DNA from: Geothrix oryzisoli
Lineage (GTDB): Bacteria; Acidobacteriota; Holophagae; Holophagales; Holophagaceae
Assembly: GCF_022808865.1 (NCBI RefSeq)
Contig: NZ_JAKZLB010000002.1
Coordinates: forward strand, 1 to 64,000
Reading direction: 5' to 3'
DNA length: 64,000 nt
Part shown: positions 63,333 to 64,000 of the stretch, in pieces
Layout: each line of letters opens with the position of its first letter
Numbering within the stretch: position 1 is the stretch's first letter
The notes under the pieces: generated by a model
The model's database searches: none
The model's input: the letters and a program-made list of their open reading frames with translations, nothing else
Told to the model about the DNA's origin: nothing
Program-made: the position numbers and the translations under genes

Positions 63333-64000
63333 ATGCCGACCAGCCTCCACCGCTCCGTCTGCCCCTACGACTGCCCCGACGCCTGCGGCCTCCTGGTGAC
63401 GGTGGAGGACGGCCGCGCCGTGGCAGTGGCGGGCGATCCCGACCATCCCTTCACCCGGGGGAACCTCTGCCCCAAGATGAACCGCTACCAGGACACGGTG
63501 CATCACCCTGAGCGCCTGACGACGCCCCTGCGCCGGACCGGCGCCAAGGGCGGGGGAGCGTTCGCGCCGGTCTCCTGGGACGACGCCCTCGGGGAGATCG
63601 CCGACCGCTGGCGGCGGATCATCGCCACGCACGGTGCCGAGGCCATCCTGCCCTACTCCTACGCGGGCACCATGGGCCTGATCCAGCGCAACGCCGGGCA
63701 TGCCTTCTTCCACCGCCTGGGCGCCTCGAAGCTGGACCGCACCATCTGCTCGCCGGCCAAGAGCGAGGGCTGGGCCCTGGTGATGGGCGCCACGCCCGCG
63801 CCGCACCCGGACGCCTGTGCCGCCAGCGACCTCATTCTCCTCTGGGGCATCAACGCGGCCGCCACCACCGTCCACGGCCTCCACGCCGTGCGCGAGGCCA
63901 AGCGGCAGGGTGCGCAGGTCTGGCTCATCGACACCTACGCCCACGCCACCGCGCCCCTCTGCGACCGCGTGGTGCTCGTGCGCCCGGGCACGGACGGCGC
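63333..64000 (+). CDS. molybdopterin-dependent oxidoreductase, N-terminal part (runs off the window)
   Basis: 222 codons visible. The N-terminal 4Fe-4S motif C9-PYD-C13-PDA-C17 ... LCPK is followed by VSWDDALGEIADRWRRI, YSYAGTMGLIQR and LILLWGINAAATTVHG, matching the DMSO reductase/formate dehydrogenase superfamily. No Tat signal is seen, so it should be cytosolic. The residue at the Mo position lies in RTICSPAKSEGW (C is a candidate, but Ser or others are also used in this clan, so substrate is open). GGAGG precedes the ATG at 63333. It is divergent from the Fe-S protein gene, a likely electron partner. Confidence 0.85.
   Translation, partial: MPTSLHRSVCPYDCPDACGLLVTVEDGRAVAVAGDPDHPFTRGNLCPKMNRYQDTVHHPERLTTPLRRTGAKGGGAFAPVSWDDALGEIADRWRRIIATHGAEAILPYSYAGTMGLIQRNAGHAFFHRLGASKLDRTICSPAKSEGWALVMGATPAPHPDACAASDLILLWGINAAATTVHGLHAVREAKRQGAQVWLIDTYAHATAPLCDRVVLVRPGTDG

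Overview
The window is a high-GC, Gram-negative bacterial chromosome segment with outer-membrane proteins, lipoproteins and periplasmic flavoproteins. The mix of families (PEGA/TPR secreted proteins, an archaeal-type GAPDH-like enzyme, BlaI/M56 pair, ApbE/FMN-binding/porin cluster, many Fe-S proteins) is reminiscent of Acidobacteriota of the Holophaga/Geothrix type. That placement is an inference; there is no rRNA here to prove it.

Left part (1-39.1 kb), ordinary chromosome. Central metabolism and envelope genes: pgi and galU (divergent), a metal-efflux operon (MerR regulator, copZ, copA) behind a MerR-type promoter with a 19-bp spacer, mnmG, phosphatidylserine synthase, a nucleoside transporter, and a block of secreted TPR/PEGA proteins. 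Next come aroA overlapping a very large sigma-54 activator, and mutL. A cluster of apbE, porin, FMN-binding protein and membrane protein lies behind a paired TGAGA-N5-TCTCA operator, divergent from an HExxH metallopeptidase. Then follow a metallophosphoesterase, a BlaI/M56 pair with two TACGA-type dyads, a DinG-like helicase, rlmH, glutamate dehydrogenase, an archaeal-type GAPDH-like protein and a base-excision glycosylase. Two housekeeping genes carry a diverged 'ghost' of one of their own ends beside them: the 5' end of mnmG and the 3' end of mutL, both about 82-83% identical to the intact copy.

Middle part (39.18-53.33 kb), a mobile island. The tmRNA gene ssrA (tag ANDNFELALAA) has been invaded at its 3' end. 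A 13.7-kb element lies between a 14-bp direct repeat that forms the last bases of tmRNA. The native tmRNA end plus its 21-bp-stem terminator now sits at the far side of the element. Cargo: a tyrosine integrase with arm-type repeats at both element ends; a small protein plus a ClpP-fold SDH-type serine protease; an unknown protein; a two-gene Type III-like restriction-modification system with an XRE regulator and two matching operators; an unknown protein; an AlpA-like regulator; a rolling-circle (HUH) Rep protein; and a Cys-rich element protein. It looks like an integrative element with plasmid- or satellite-type replication that carries defence genes.

Right part (53.3-64 kb), chromosome again. 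An AraC-regulated oxidoreductase cluster (alcohol dehydrogenase, aldo-keto reductase, carboxymuconolactone decarboxylase-like protein), a C4-dicarboxylate transporter with its CitA/DcuS-type two-component system, a Cys-rich ferredoxin-type protein, and the start of a divergent molybdopterin oxidoreductase that runs off the window.

All functional calls come from reading motifs by eye; no database search was run.
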